In this document: positions 1 through 10,431 of the stretch, piece by piece
Layout of the letters: every line of letters starts with the position of its first letter
How positions within the stretch are numbered: position 1 is the stretch's first letter
Assembly: GCA_026168455.1 (NCBI GenBank)
Contig: CM047430.1
Span: 21,594,735-21,658,734 of the forward strand
From: Theocolax elegans
Lineage: Eukaryota; Arthropoda; Insecta; Hymenoptera; Cerocephalidae
Length of the DNA: 64,000 bases
Reading direction: 5' to 3'
The notes under the pieces: generated by a model
Told to the model about the DNA's origin: nothing
What the model saw: the letters and a program-made list of their open reading frames with translations, nothing else
The model's database searches: none
Translations under genes and position numbers: made by a program

Positions 1-703
1 ATAAGTCTTGGAAGGTTAAAATGTACTCGTTTCCCCGATTGGTTTTGCATAAGGGACTAACAATATCCATACTTATTCGGTCCATAGCGTGCGTTCCCGA
101 GTTTGTAATAACCATTGGAGCTCTAGATTTAACCCTAACCAATTTCTTTAATTGGCAATTCAAACATTTTCTTATAAAATCTTGTACCTCTATCTTTAAA
201 TTCTCTCAGTTATAATTTTGTTTTATACGGTTATAGGTTTTCGTGACGCTTCTATGTCCTCCTATAGCCGAACAGTAAGTTTCTTCTTTAATCGGAATTC
301 GATCGTCTAGTGTCGGATATTGTATTAGACCTAAACAAACAATTAATTTTACCGTGCTTTGACTGAAAACTCCTTTTAGTTTTTCTAAAACTAATTCCCA
401 CTCATTTTCAATTCTATCGGTTTTCGCTATACTTATTGATTTTATCTGTATTGTATCTAAAGTTAAACATAGATTTTCGCATAATAAATTTAGGTTATTA
501 TCAATTCCACTTAGCCCGATTAACGATTCTGTTCGTATCGGTAATGCTATATGAATTTTTGTATTTACATTTATCAAAACCGGTATTCCAACCTGCATTT
601 CCTTGAATCTTGGTAATTTATTCTGTAGTTTTAATTGCGAAGCGCCATCGTCGCATGGTTCTCCTGTTGTAGTAACAAAATACATATAATTGTCGTTACG
701 CAT
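1..703 (-). pseudogene. Gypsy integrase, N-terminal zinc domain and start of catalytic core
   Basis: The frame reads a GGHRSVTKTYNRIK motif and then, past a TGA at 206-208, CLNCQLKK followed by a short stretch leading to DIVSPL and YILTFQDL. This is the HHCC zinc-binding module followed by the start of the DDE core, with the first Asp in the DIVSPL stretch. The in-frame TGA sits where relatives usually have Trp, so it looks like a single nonsense mutation. The usual first His of the HHCC set appears to be replaced (TYCSAIGGH). The second Asp and the Glu lie beyond the window. The frame is the same as the RT/RNase H frame upstream, separated from it by a TAA at 758. Confidence 0.8.
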
Positions 704-757
704 AAATAATTTTTCTCTGCATGTAATAATTACTTGTTTATCGTTAATTTGATTAAA

Positions 758-3016
758 TTATTCTTCATAGATCGACGTCTCTTCGTTTATTTGATCAGGA
801 CTGAATTGCGGATCGTTTTCAAGTAATGATTCATTAACATGATCAAGATCTTCGTGTAAGCGTAATCGCCCATTTTCCGAGTGAACGAGGGGTTCCGGCT
901 CGAAAGTTTCCGCCTCCGTCTCGTCGTGAGTTTCTTCTCCACGGTCCGGTGATTGTGCGTTCGCTCGCCTCTCGTTTTTTCTCCCCCTTTGCGGGCGTAG
1001 AGCCTCTATCGCGTCTAAATATCGCTGGCCTACCTGGCGTCCCGCCTTCGCTCTCGTGGTTATACCCCGCGGTGGTTCAACTAGGCTAGACTCGGGCTCA
1101 TCACCTGCCGCTATTGCCTTGCTTCTCGTAATAACTAGGACCTTGTCTATGGGGTTTCTAGACAGTACGTCTGCTACATTTAAGCGACCCGGTCTGTATT
1201 TAATTTCGAAATCGTACTCCGCGAGCATAAGACGCCATCGCGTAACTCGTGAGTTCGGGTCCTTGTGCGTTTGTAACCATACCAGTGGTTTATGATCTGT
1301 TATAAGATAAAATTTTTGTCCAAATAAATACGGTCGGAAATGCTTAATGCAAAATATTATTGCTAGTCCTTCTTTGTTAAACGTGTCTCAACGTTTTTCA
1401 ACATCCGAAAGAACTCGAGAAACGTATGCAACGGGTTGATCTTTCCCTATCTCACCTTGATTTAAGACTCCAGCAATTGCATATCCCGAAGCGTCGGTCG
1501 TTAGATTGAAAGTAATTTCGAAATTTGGAAAAATTAATACCGGTTTTTCGCATAAACTAATGCGTAATGTCTCAAATGCCTTTTCTGTTTCTTCTGACCA
1601 TTTAAATTGAACGCCCTTTTTTAATAAATCCGTTAAAGGTTTTGCAATTTTTGAAAATTGATAAATAAATCTTCTATAGTAGCCCGCTAAACCCAAAAAT
1701 TGCTTGATATTTTTAGCATTTTGAGGGCGTGGAAATTTTCGTACAGCTTCAATTTTCCGCGAATCTGGTTTAATTCCTTCTGCACTAATAACATGACCTA
1801 AATATGTAACTGTTTTTTTAAAAAATTCACATTTCTCTGGTTGTAATTTTAAAACCGCTTTTCGCAATCTAAGAAATAAATTCTCTAATCTTTTAATATG
1901 CTCTTGTAGAGTCTCCGAATAACATATAATATCATCAATAAAGCAAAAAAGTTCTTTATTGATAAGTCCAGCGAGTGCAATTGAAAGTGCTCTTGAGAAT
2001 GTAGCCGGCATTGTTCGTAGTCCAAAGCTTCCTCGGTTAAAATGGTACAAATCTGTATTTGTAACAAACTCGGTTTTGTGACGGTTTCGGTCGTCAATTT
2101 CTAATTGATGATACGAAGCCTTAAGATCAAAAGTTAGGAATTTTTTTGATCCGCCCAATTGGTCTACTATTTCAGTTATATTCGATAGCGGAAATTGGTC
2201 GTCTAAGGTTTTCGCATTTAGTTTGCGATAGTCGATCACCATTCTGTATTGCTTGCGTCCTTGTATGTCCTCTTTCTTAGGAACTAGAAAACAAGGGCTT
2301 GAGTACGATGAGGTAGATGGTTCGATGATGCCGTCTTCTAATAAGTCTTGCACTTGTCTTGCTATTTCTTCTTTATGTACCGGAGGTAATCGGTATTGTT
2401 TTGAAGTCATTCTTACATCATCCGTTGTTGGGATTGTTAGTTTTAAAATATGTGTTGCTGTTAATTTTTCACCCGGAAGGTAAAAGATGTCGCTATATTT
2501 CTCAATTAATTTTTCTATTTCTTCTCTTTCATCAGCAGCCAAATGGTCAAGTCGTAGTAATGATTTTACCGTTTCCGCTCTCCCTTTTGGTATGACGCAT
2601 GCTAAGCGATAAACTTTATGACTACCTTTTAGTTTCTTTCCGCCTTTTCCTTTTAAATTAATTCTTAATTGAAGTAAACCCTCCAATGTATCTTTAATAA
2701 CATTTTTATGAGATTCTCCCCCAAAGGCATGTAGTTTTACATAATTTCCTAATTTATTTAGATTTTGTCTCAATACCTTTGAGTTATTTGTTGAATTGTC
2801 GTGATACTTTATTTCCATTAGTAGATTACTTATTAACATTTCCATGTCTTGGTTATTATTCCACAGAATTCCATTATTCATTAAACCTTCCTCTAGAATT
2901 TTTTGTAACATGCGTGTCGAAATTAACAACCTTTCTTCATCGAATTCGTTTGCGTCTACATTTTCATTTTGTGTTAATGCCTTTTTATTTTTTGTATTAT
3001 TATCGAGACCTCCCAT
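758..3016 (-). pseudogene. Gypsy reverse transcriptase and RNase H
   Basis: From the Met at 3016 the frame reaches the RT hallmarks SPCFLVPKK, YRMVIDYRKLN, LTFDLKASYHQLE and the catalytic box FIDDIICYSE (F in place of the usual Y or V before the DD pair). It continues through YLGHVIS and FLGLAGYYRRFI, then the RNase H start TTDASGYAIAGVLNQ. A TGA at 1388 interrupts RNase H, but the same frame continues with FYLITDHKPLVWL and YRPGRLNVADVLSRNP down to the TAA at 758. The roughly 115 residues after VLSRNP form an acidic tether before integrase. Catalytic residues are present; the nonsense codons make it non-functional. Confidence 0.88.
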
Positions 3017-3129
3017 ATCTTTTCACTTTATCTCAACATTAGAATATTTTTCATTACTTATTTCGTTTTCGTTTCTTGGATTTGGGTGCGCGCTTGATTT
3101 ATTAGTTGCCTCATCACTTTCGAGTTAAT

Positions 3130-4204
3130 TTAAGAGATTATTTTTTTATTTGAAGAGTGCTTTTGCAATCTTTCTTTGTTAATTTCATGATTTAAGTATT
3201 CTTCATCGTTCTCCCTTATTACTGGGTTCGATTTGGTATTTGTTTCTAATTTCTTAATGATTTTAATTTCTTGACATGTCTCTTCGTTTCCTTGTTCGAT
3301 TAATTTACATACATTAGGCTTACATACTGCCTTCGTACGTAAGACTTGATTTAGGCTTGGAATTTCATTTATACTTCGATATTGAGTTACATTTGAACTC
3401 GATTTTAGATTTTGAATTTGATTTTGAATTTCATTTGAACTTGAATTTTGATTTAGAATTTGATTTTGAATTTCATTTGAATTTGAATTTTGATTTAGAA
3501 TTTGATTTTGAATTTCATTTGAACTTGAATTTTGATTTAGAATTTGAATTTTGAATTTCATTTGAATTTGAATTTTGATTTAGAATTTGATTTTGAATTT
3601 CATTTGAACTCGAATTTTGATTTAGAATTCGATTTTGAATTTCATTTGAACTTGAATTTTGATTTAGAATTTGATATTGAATTTCATTTAAACTTGCATT
3701 TTGATTTAGATTTCGATTTTGAATTATAATTTGATTTTGATTTCGCTTAGGATCTTGTATTTCCAATTTATTTTTACATTGAGATCGAATTTGAATATCT
3801 TTCTGATTTTTTAACTGATTTCGACTACCCGGTGGGTCCTGACTTTGAGATATAATTAGAATTGACTCTTGCTTACGCGATGGGCTTATATGTCCTCGAA
3901 TTCGCGTCTCTTCTACAAGATATACTTTCTCATTAATATGATCGACCTCTCGGGTCGACACCTCTCTTCGTTGAAAATTTTCATTAGCATAATTTGTTTT
4001 TCCTGTTTCCCCAAACGAATCCCATTTAGGTGGTTTTATTACCTGTGTGATATGTTTTACGACTTCCTCACCCTCTCTTGTATCGACACTCATAGGGTTA
4101 GCGGAAATTCTTTTACACGTTCCCGTTTTCTTGTTCAATATACTGTTACGTTTTTCTATGACATTAATCGTCGGGTCTTCGTGCCCTTCCTTTGTTTCGA
4201 TCAA
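3130..4204 (-). pseudogene. Asn/Gln-rich repeat spacer between protease and RT
   Basis: An unusual insertion of about 1 kb lies between the protease and the RT. The first 130 residues are ordinary charged sequence (EKVYLVEETRIRG, SPSRKQESILII). The rest is a run of 14-residue units of the type NQNSSSNEIQNQIL, encoded by the 42 bp tandem repeat at 3410-3735. One unit (3541-3583) is 43 bp long, and this single extra base shifts the frame, so the upper part (4204 to 3515) and the lower part (3561 to 3130) lie in different frames. The composition resembles prion-like or low-complexity Q/N domains. No function is known to me for this position in Gypsy elements. Confidence 0.65.
3410..3735. repeat. 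42 bp coding minisatellite
   Basis: About eight tandem copies of a 42 bp unit, which on the plus strand begins aatttgattttgaatttc and ends with gaattttgatttag. The unit length is a multiple of three, so the repeat can expand without breaking the minus-strand frame. The strand opposite the gene is also open, giving Phe/Leu/Glu/Asp-rich shadow frames. The unit at 3541 has 43 bp and breaks the frame. Two degenerate units recur in the inverted fragment at 6185-6272. Confidence 0.85.
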
Positions 4205-4215
4205 TAATATGTTTT

Positions 4216-4620
4216 CTTCTACAAAAGGAATCTACAGACGTCTACAACTCTTAACATTCTTTTCGCATAATCAATTTTTGCACCTAATTGACAGAAAAAA
4301 TCGCTTCCCAGTAAACCATCTTCGATTATAGGCACGTTGTCATTTATTATATGGAATTCAATGTCAAACTTTGGAAAATTGATGTCAACTTTGCCTAAAG
4401 TGTAAATACTTTCTTCCGTGATTCCTTTTAATTCTAATATTTCATTTTTATTAATATTTTCGTCTTTTGGTATGTTTTGTAAATTGGGACCTGCTCCTGA
4501 ATCTAAAATAAGAGTTATTTCCTCGTTGCTTCTCGGATTTTTAAGTTTAATAGTTGGCGACTTGCAATTTTTACTTAATCGATAATATCTTTTGATGATG
4601 TGGGTTCCTGTTTTTTGTAA
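4216..4620 (-). pseudogene. Gypsy aspartic protease
   Basis: The minus strand reads LILDSGAGPNLQNI at about 4520-4475, the retropepsin active-site motif (D-S-G-A). About 65 residues later comes GLLGSDFFCQLGAKIDY, matching the conserved second motif (I/L-L-G-x-D-F). The frame ends in a stop at about 4218 and differs both from the zinc-knuckle frame before it and from the spacer frame after it. The first difference fits a gag-pol frameshift arrangement. The second must be an indel near 4205-4220. The active-site residues are intact. Confidence 0.8.
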
Positions 4621-5930
4621 CTCGGGCGCCTCGTGTACTCGGTCTCTCGTCTCGCGCCCTGATGTCGGAGACCATTTTCGTTTTCCGATCGGTTCTCTCG
4701 ATTTCGATTATTAAATTCCCGTTTTCTACATTCTTCTATAATATGGCCCTCCTTTTTGCAGTATCGGCATATCCTTTCTGTATTTGTATAATTTTGTTTT
4801 GGGAAGGTTGCATTTTGGCGAGGAACATATTGATTTTCTTGCTGTTTAAATTCATTAGTCCGTTTTTTACCTGGCCATTGTTGCGGTCTGCGTGACTCTC
4901 GAGACTCCGCCCAGTCATTCGTAGGCCGTCTCCCTGGTTTGGGGTTGTCTCATTTTTTCTAAATGCCAGCATTTCGGTGCCAGGTGTCCCTGTCTACCGC
5001 AAATTTGGCATTTATCGGTATATTTTGTCTAGGCAAAATGGACTCTTTGTATAGGATTTTTATTTTCTGTTATGACTTTAATTGTTTCATTTAACTCTTC
5101 TACTTCATAGCATGCAAAATCTATTTCGATTTCTATAGCTTCTGCAGTAGTTTCATCCAATTTACACACTTGCCCCATCCGTGCTTTTATTACCCAATTA
5201 GTTAACCTTTTTTCTCTTCGAGCTGCTTAAGTTATTTCTTGACCGATGGATCTAACCCTGTTTGAAAAAACTACGGCACTTTTCCCTTTTCTGTTCTACA
5301 TTAGCTAATTCACCGTGTAATTGATAATAAGATTTCGCAGACCCAAAAATACTATCAAAAAAATTTGCAATATCTTCAATCGATTCAAAACTTTTTTTTG
5401 CTGCACTCTTCAATGCTTCTCCATATAATCTCATTTTAATTAATTTCGCGAGGTCCGGTTCATATTGTTCATGTATTATGTTGCAAGCTTCCCTACATCC
5501 GTCAATAAATTGACTCAATGGAATATTTACCCCATTATATTTTGGAATTAATTCAAGTGCGTCTTTTATAGAAAGGGGCCTCACTTGTTCTAAGGTTGAG
5601 TTTGTTAAATATGAATTTAATCTTGGCAATCTCTCCGATACTAAATTAATATTATTACAGTTATTTGGTAAAATTGGTGTGCTTGTAATAAATCTGACAT
5701 TATTATCCCGTTTAACAATTTCAGGTTTCATTTGTTGTTCTGAAGTTTTTGCATTTTTAATTGTTGTATTTTCTGCAGAAAAGTAGGTTGTATTATCGTA
5801 TGTTAGTTCGGATTTAAAACCTATCTCAGTTACTTCTACGTTGTTCTTGTTTCTAAATTTCCGATAACATAATCAATTATTAATTTTGGATTGACTCTTT
5901 TTTCTATAAAATCGCCTAAGGCCTCAATTG
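4590..5930 (-). pseudogene. Gypsy Gag with two CCHC zinc knuckles
   Basis: The segment 5731 to 5252 is an open capsid-like region (LIPKYNGVNIPLSQFIDGCR, then EPDLAKLIKMRLYGEA), the style of Gag seen in 17.6/TED-type Gypsy elements. Upstream, 5900-5740 encodes an IDYVIGNLETRT stretch also found in the plus-strand copy at 61320-61440; here a one-base deletion after NLETRT breaks the frame. Downstream, two knuckles of the CX2CX4HX4C type are visible: CQICGRQGHLAPKC near 5015-4970 and CRYCKKEGHIIEEC near 4785-4740. Several small frame breaks separate the parts. Role in the family: particle formation and RNA binding. Confidence 0.75.
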
Positions 5931-5984
5931 AAAAAATTGTCTGGGGTTTTCAACACAAAAATCTGGGTTTATTTTAAGCGCCTG

Positions 5985-6272
5985 CTTAATGAGAAAGTGT
6001 ATCTTGTAGAAGAGACTCGAATTCGAGGAAATATAAGCCCATTGCGTAAGCAAAAGTCAATTCTAATTGAATCTCAGAGTCAGGAACGACCGGGTAATCG
6101 AAATCAATTCAAAAATAAGTAAGACATTCAAATTCGATCTCAATGTAAAAATAAAAAATTAGGAACACAAGATCCCAAGCAAAATATGAATCAAAATGAA
6201 ATTCCAATTCAAAATCAAATTCTAAATCAAAATTCAGGTTCAAAAGAAATTCAAAATCAAATTCTAAATTTA
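5985..6272 (+). repeat. Inverted fragment of the adjacent Gypsy spacer region
   Basis: The plus strand here encodes NEKVYLVEETRIRG and then a stretch of Gln/Asn repeats, which is the sequence read on the minus strand from about 3935 to 3640. So about 285 bp of the element's spacer is duplicated in inverted orientation right at its 5' edge. The copy is diverged (for example GNISPLRKQKS here against GHISPSRKQES) and holds about two repeat units. Its right end marks the boundary with the gene at 6273-10103. Confidence 0.8.
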
Positions 6273-7575
6273 CATATAGTAAAATTATAAATTGAAACTT
6301 TTCTTTTATAATAAAATGAGGAGAAGTTCGCTTGAGGTACATTAAGAACTTTTTGTAAGTCAAATAAAGCACAACAAATTATCGGATTAGCTATTGCTTC
6401 CTCTTTATCGTTTCGCATCTCAGTTCTTGCTATTGTTTTATTTTTGAGATGCTGATCATGGTCAGATTGGCGCATACTTTCTCTTCTGGCAATGAATTAT
6501 TGAAGGATGTGCACGCATCACACTGATCTTTTTCAGGTCGCAGAAACGAAATATTAAAATTTTCACAAAAGATTTTTCTGTAAAGTGGTTGCGAAGCAAT
6601 TCTTTCTTTAGATGTTTCCATTTTTGCAACTTAATCCCTGTACATGGAGCTAATATTGAGTTCAGGAGGCAAATGTTCTTTTGTACTAGTTGATCTACAA
6701 TGATGGGAATCCATTCTTTCGAAAGAATTAATATGGTATTTGACAGAATTGATAGCGGATTCTGTCATCTTTTTAGGCCTCGCTTTATGTTTTCTCGTTT
6801 ATCGTTATCAATGTTGCCTCCTGAGATTGATTGGTTTTTTTCTGAATGGTGACTAACCATTTTTTGCTAACACCTGTGAAGAAATGGTATTTGTGCATTT
6901 AAAAATTGTTTTACTTACTATAGTTTAATTAATAACAAATTTTGCGAATTTTGAATAATATTTGAAAATCGTATGTATTGCAAGCGTAAAATAAATAAGT
7001 TATAAGTGTACGACACAAATATAACTAGTCTATATTCATGATTTAAAAAATAATATAAAACAAGTAATGCTGGGTTAACAGAAAATCTGGAGAAGAAAAA
7101 GCGCATTGAATTTTTTTGATAAATAAATTTAAATGTTATTTATATATAAATATTTAGAATTATCTCAATGATTACCGAATGTATCCAGAAACGTGGTGCG
7201 ACAAACTTTGATTTTTTTCGATGGAAATTTCAGAAAAAAGTGTCGATATTTTTGTTCATTATTATCACTATTATTGGTGCCGTCAGCATTCGTTGTCAAT
7301 TTATCAATATAATCCTATTGTCGGACATGACTACCTAAACTCCAAAATTCATCAAATAATATTTTCCGTTCTTTGTAAGAAATTGTTTTGTAGCAATCAA
7401 ATCGGCAAAAAACGCATCCATTGCGCATCTTCCGCCCATCACCGAAATCGATTTGTTTTTTTGAAACATTTCTTGACCAATTATCAGGATGTCGCATTCG
7501 TTTCCTACATTTATTGTTTGCAGTAGGATTTACGGAATCAATTCCTAGACTCGTTATTACAAATCGATAAGTCTT
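6273..7575 (-). pseudogene. Conserved body of a decayed transposon-derived or host gene
   Basis: Two exons can be read. Exon 7575-7176 follows a tattttag acceptor and encodes RMRHPDNWSRNVSKK, a Cys cluster (GCVFCRFDC), ERKILFDEFWSLG and VCRTTFLDTFG, ending at a gtaatc donor. Exon 6873-6273 follows a ttcttcacag acceptor and encodes MDSHHCRSTSTKEHLPPELN, a PLYRKIFCENFNISF stretch, EKDQCDACTSFN and CCALFDLQKVLNVPQ, ending with FYYKRKVSIYNFT. I recognise this as a family of uncharacterised proteins repeated in many insect and cnidarian genomes, possibly a captured transposase, but I cannot name it with confidence. In-frame stops (about 7312, 6640) and a frameshift near 6450 and near the start of the first exon show decay. 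The C-terminal part is cut off by the Gypsy fragment at 6272. Confidence 0.65.
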
Positions 7576-7650
7576 CTAAAATAGGTTAATACGTGTGATT
7601 AGTTATAATTATTTTAAGAAATTGGCTGCTTAGAAAGACAGTAATCTTAC

Positions 7651-10103
7651 CATCGCTGTCACTACTTGCACTAAACGTATCAAATGCATTTGAATCAGTT
7701 ATAGTACTAGCCTCAGGTTTAACATTTGCAGTCAATGAATCACCTAAAATTAATTTACAAATATGATCAATTACAATAATTTATTCAACTTTTTTGCTTA
7801 TAAAATGAGCATACCATCACTATGATCACTTATACTAAAACACTCAAATGACTCATTATCATGTGTGGAAATAACAGTACATGCTGCATTCTCAGCTAAT
7901 AAGTCTCCTGAAAGTAATTAATAAAATATTATTCAATGCAATATTTTTTAAAATATTTCATTTTAAATTCAATAAATGTACCACTAAATTCAGCGCTGCG
8001 ATTAGTCGTACTTAACATCTGAAAATTACTATTAAAAATTACGGAACTACTCCTACATTCTAAATTTTGAATTTCTGGATCTCCTAAAAATATAAATTAT
8101 AAATCAATTAAAAATTTAATAGTCATTACGAAAAAGCAGAATAACTGTTACATAATATACATAAAAATGTAATATAAAAAGTTATTGTATAATTTACAAA
8201 ATTTATAACAATGTAATTCGAATTTTAATATTTTACTCGAAGAGATATATCGTCGTTCCCCGATAAGAAGATGCTACCTCGGAATCCGATTATAAAAGGT
8301 GCTACCTCGGAGCCCGGTTATAAAAGGTGCTACCTCGGAGTCCGGTTATAAAAGGTGCTACCTCGGAGTCCGGTTTTAAAAGGTGCTACCTTGGAGTCCG
8401 GTTTTAAAAGGTGCTACCTTGGAGTCCGGTTATAAAAGGTGCTAACTCGGAGTCCGGTTATAAAAGGTGATAACTCAGGAACGAATTTTTCGTCTATGAT
8501 TTTAAGTTGGTACTACTGCCGGTTTAGCTCAGCAATAATATTGACAATTGTTTTTTGGCAATTTTATAAAAGATTATTTTTATTTATCTATTATTTAACG
8601 TTGTACTCTTATTTTTAATGCGGAATTTAACAATATATCGTAAAACTTAATACCGTAACATAATGTTTATAATATTTATAATTAAAACAAAATAGATGAA
8701 ATATACACTTTAGTCAATTGTTGGTTTTAAATAACTCAATTTTTATAATACATTTCGACACAACTGCCGAAGGTTCTGTTTTACGGAGTGAGATTTTTTC
8801 GCTAGAGTTAAACAAGGGAGAGAAATGGAATAAGGTACAAATGATTCGAATACAACCGCCAAAATTGAATAGTTGACATGCTTTAAAATTGTTTAAGAGG
8901 TATCAGTGTTAAATTACATTTGTCAAATTAAAATTAAAATTGCGAAAAATAACAGTTTGCGAGAAATTATTAAAATTTACGCATTTAGCTTATATTTTTA
9001 TCATTTAAACATACTTAATTATTATTTACCATGTATTTTCTGCAGTTACTACTCATCATAATTAGTTTTTTAACTTTTGCAGTAGTATAATTTATAATTT
9101 TATAATTTATCAATGATTATCTATTGAATCTATATATGAAATTATCAAAGTTTAGTACATATATATGTCGATGTAATTTTCTTATTTTGGAGATTAAAAT
9201 ATAAAAAGAAACAGTTTAAAATATATTCAAACTAAATAATAACTTTACCTGAATTACGTTTATTTAAATTTTTTGATGATATACGCATAGGTACTACTAA
9301 ATAATAATAAATAACTAATAGATAAATAAAAATAATCTTTTATAAAATTGCCAAAAACAATTGTCAATCTTATTGCTGAGCTTACACTTGCAGTAGTACC
9401 AACTTAAAATCATAGACTGAAATTTCGCTCCTGAGTTATCACCTTTTATAACCGGACTCCGAGTTAGCACCTTTTATAACCGGACTCCAAGGTAGCACCT
9501 TTTATAACCGGACTCCGAGGTAGCACCTTTTATAACCGGACTCCAAGGTAGCACCTTTTATAACCGGACTCCGAGGTAGCACCTTTTATAACCGGACTCC
9601 GAGGTAGCACCTTTTACAACCGGGCTCCGAGGTAGCACCTTCTTATCGGGAAACGACGATATGTCATCGTTAAAAATGTTATAAATAGGTTTGTTACAAT
9701 TAATTTTATTTTTGTGCACTGTATTATGTGTGGATGATTAATATTGTGCAATTATATTTATATTACCGTCAGTGATGTTATTTACATTGTAGATTGGTTG
9801 AATCGTGTCTTTAAATTCTAATGGAAACTGCGCGCTCTCTTCGAAAAGAAAATCCTTTTCAGCTAAAAGGCAAAATTTAAAAAGTACATTTTATTAAAAA
9901 AGTAAAAATTAAAGTATATATATTTTCGATGCTGTGGTTGTAAAATGCTATTTTACGCACTTGCATAAAAAAATAAGAAGAAACAGAAAGAATAATTCAA
10001 TTACATCAAAATAAATTATTCATACATACCAACTACTTGCATTAATTGACTTAAAATATTGCTATCATCGATTAAGGTTGAATTTGAACCAGTTGAATAG
10101 TCC
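7651..10103 (-). pseudogene. Five short N-terminal exons upstream of the gene body
   Basis: Minus-strand exons with good splice sites lie at 10103-10030, 9862-9767, 8083-7982, 7907-7815 and 7743-7651 (74, 96, 102, 93 and 93 nt). Each of the last four is a multiple of three and is split after the first base of a codon at both ends (symmetrical, phase 1). All are open and encode Ser/Asp/Glu/Asn-rich sequence. The two 93 nt exons are related: both begin with GD, contain ESFECFSISDHSDG or NAFDTFSASSDSDG, and end with the same GATG before the donor. They look like a tandem exon duplication. They feed into the exon starting at 7575, so this is probably the acidic N-terminus of the same gene. A foldback element (8247-9662) lies in the intron between 8083 and 9767. 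Confidence 0.6.
8247..9662. mobile_element. Foldback transposon with long inverted repeats made of 28 bp tandem units
   Basis: The left arm (from 8247, atatcgtcgttccccgat) and the right arm (ending 9662) are reverse complements for roughly 360 bp. Each arm starts with a short unique tip, followed by about eight tandem 28 bp units (8262-8480 and 9430-9650) that contain gctacctcggagtccgg, then an outer-core segment that is also inverted (8480-8620 and 9295-9430). The 680 bp between them is AT-rich with no open frame. This architecture is that of Foldback/Galileo-like DNA elements. No transposase is present, so it is non-autonomous. Target-site duplication cannot be fixed because the tip runs into an ATAT stretch. 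Confidence 0.85.
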
Positions 10104-10154
10104 CTATACAGATAATAATCAATGTTTTCTTGAAAACCATGCAATAAAATTTAT

Positions 10155-10374
10155 AAATTAATTAATATTTTTATCGGTCTTACAGTCAATTATATGGGCA
10201 ATCAGATTGCCCCTACTTATAAGTCCCATATAATTGATCAGATTGCCCATATATAATTATATTATATGGGTCAATTATATGGGCAATCAGATTGCCCCTA
10301 CTTATAAGTCCCATATAATTGATCAGATTGCCCATATAATTGACTGTAAGACCGATAAAAATATTAATTAATTT
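10155..10374. mobile_element. Palindromic MITE with an internal direct repeat
   Basis: The ends are inverted copies: the left end holds tttttatcggtcttacagtc and the right end its reverse complement, both followed by an attaattaat stretch. Inside, a block of about 70 bp beginning caattatatgggcaatcag is present twice as a direct repeat (10187-10255 and 10270-10340), and each block is itself an imperfect palindrome. The element sits just upstream of the first visible exon of the gene at 7651-10103. Confidence 0.75.
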
Positions 10375-10431
10375 AGTTATACTACAGTCGACATAAGTAA
10401 TATTTTATTAATAAAATTTATATTTGCATTT

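Larger units (their letters stand above)
1..5984 (-). mobile_element. Gypsy (17.6/TED-type) LTR retrotransposon, defective, cut by window edge
   Basis: Reading the minus strand from 5930 down to 1 gives gag, two zinc knuckles, a DSGA protease, a long Asn/Gln-rich spacer, reverse transcriptase, RNase H and the start of integrase. This is the Ty3/Gypsy gene order. No LTR and no env are visible: the integrase runs off the window and the 5' side is cut where an inverted fragment of the same element starts near 5985. The pol part is one reading frame from 3016 to 1, broken by nonsense codons at 1388, 758 and 206 and by no frameshift. Gag and the spacer carry single-base indels. The element is dead but not old enough to have lost its motifs. 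A second copy of the family (LTR and gag start, plus strand) lies at 60300-61440. Confidence 0.85.

Noticed and set aside
3357..3729. Plus-strand frames rich in Phe, Leu, Asp and Glu
   Set aside because: They are the antisense reading of the 42 bp minisatellite that encodes the Q/N-rich repeat on the minus strand.
8262..8480. Regular 28 bp repeats resembling a CRISPR array
   Set aside because: The units are directly adjacent with no unique spacers, and an inverted copy of the array lies 1 kb away; it is part of a foldback transposon.
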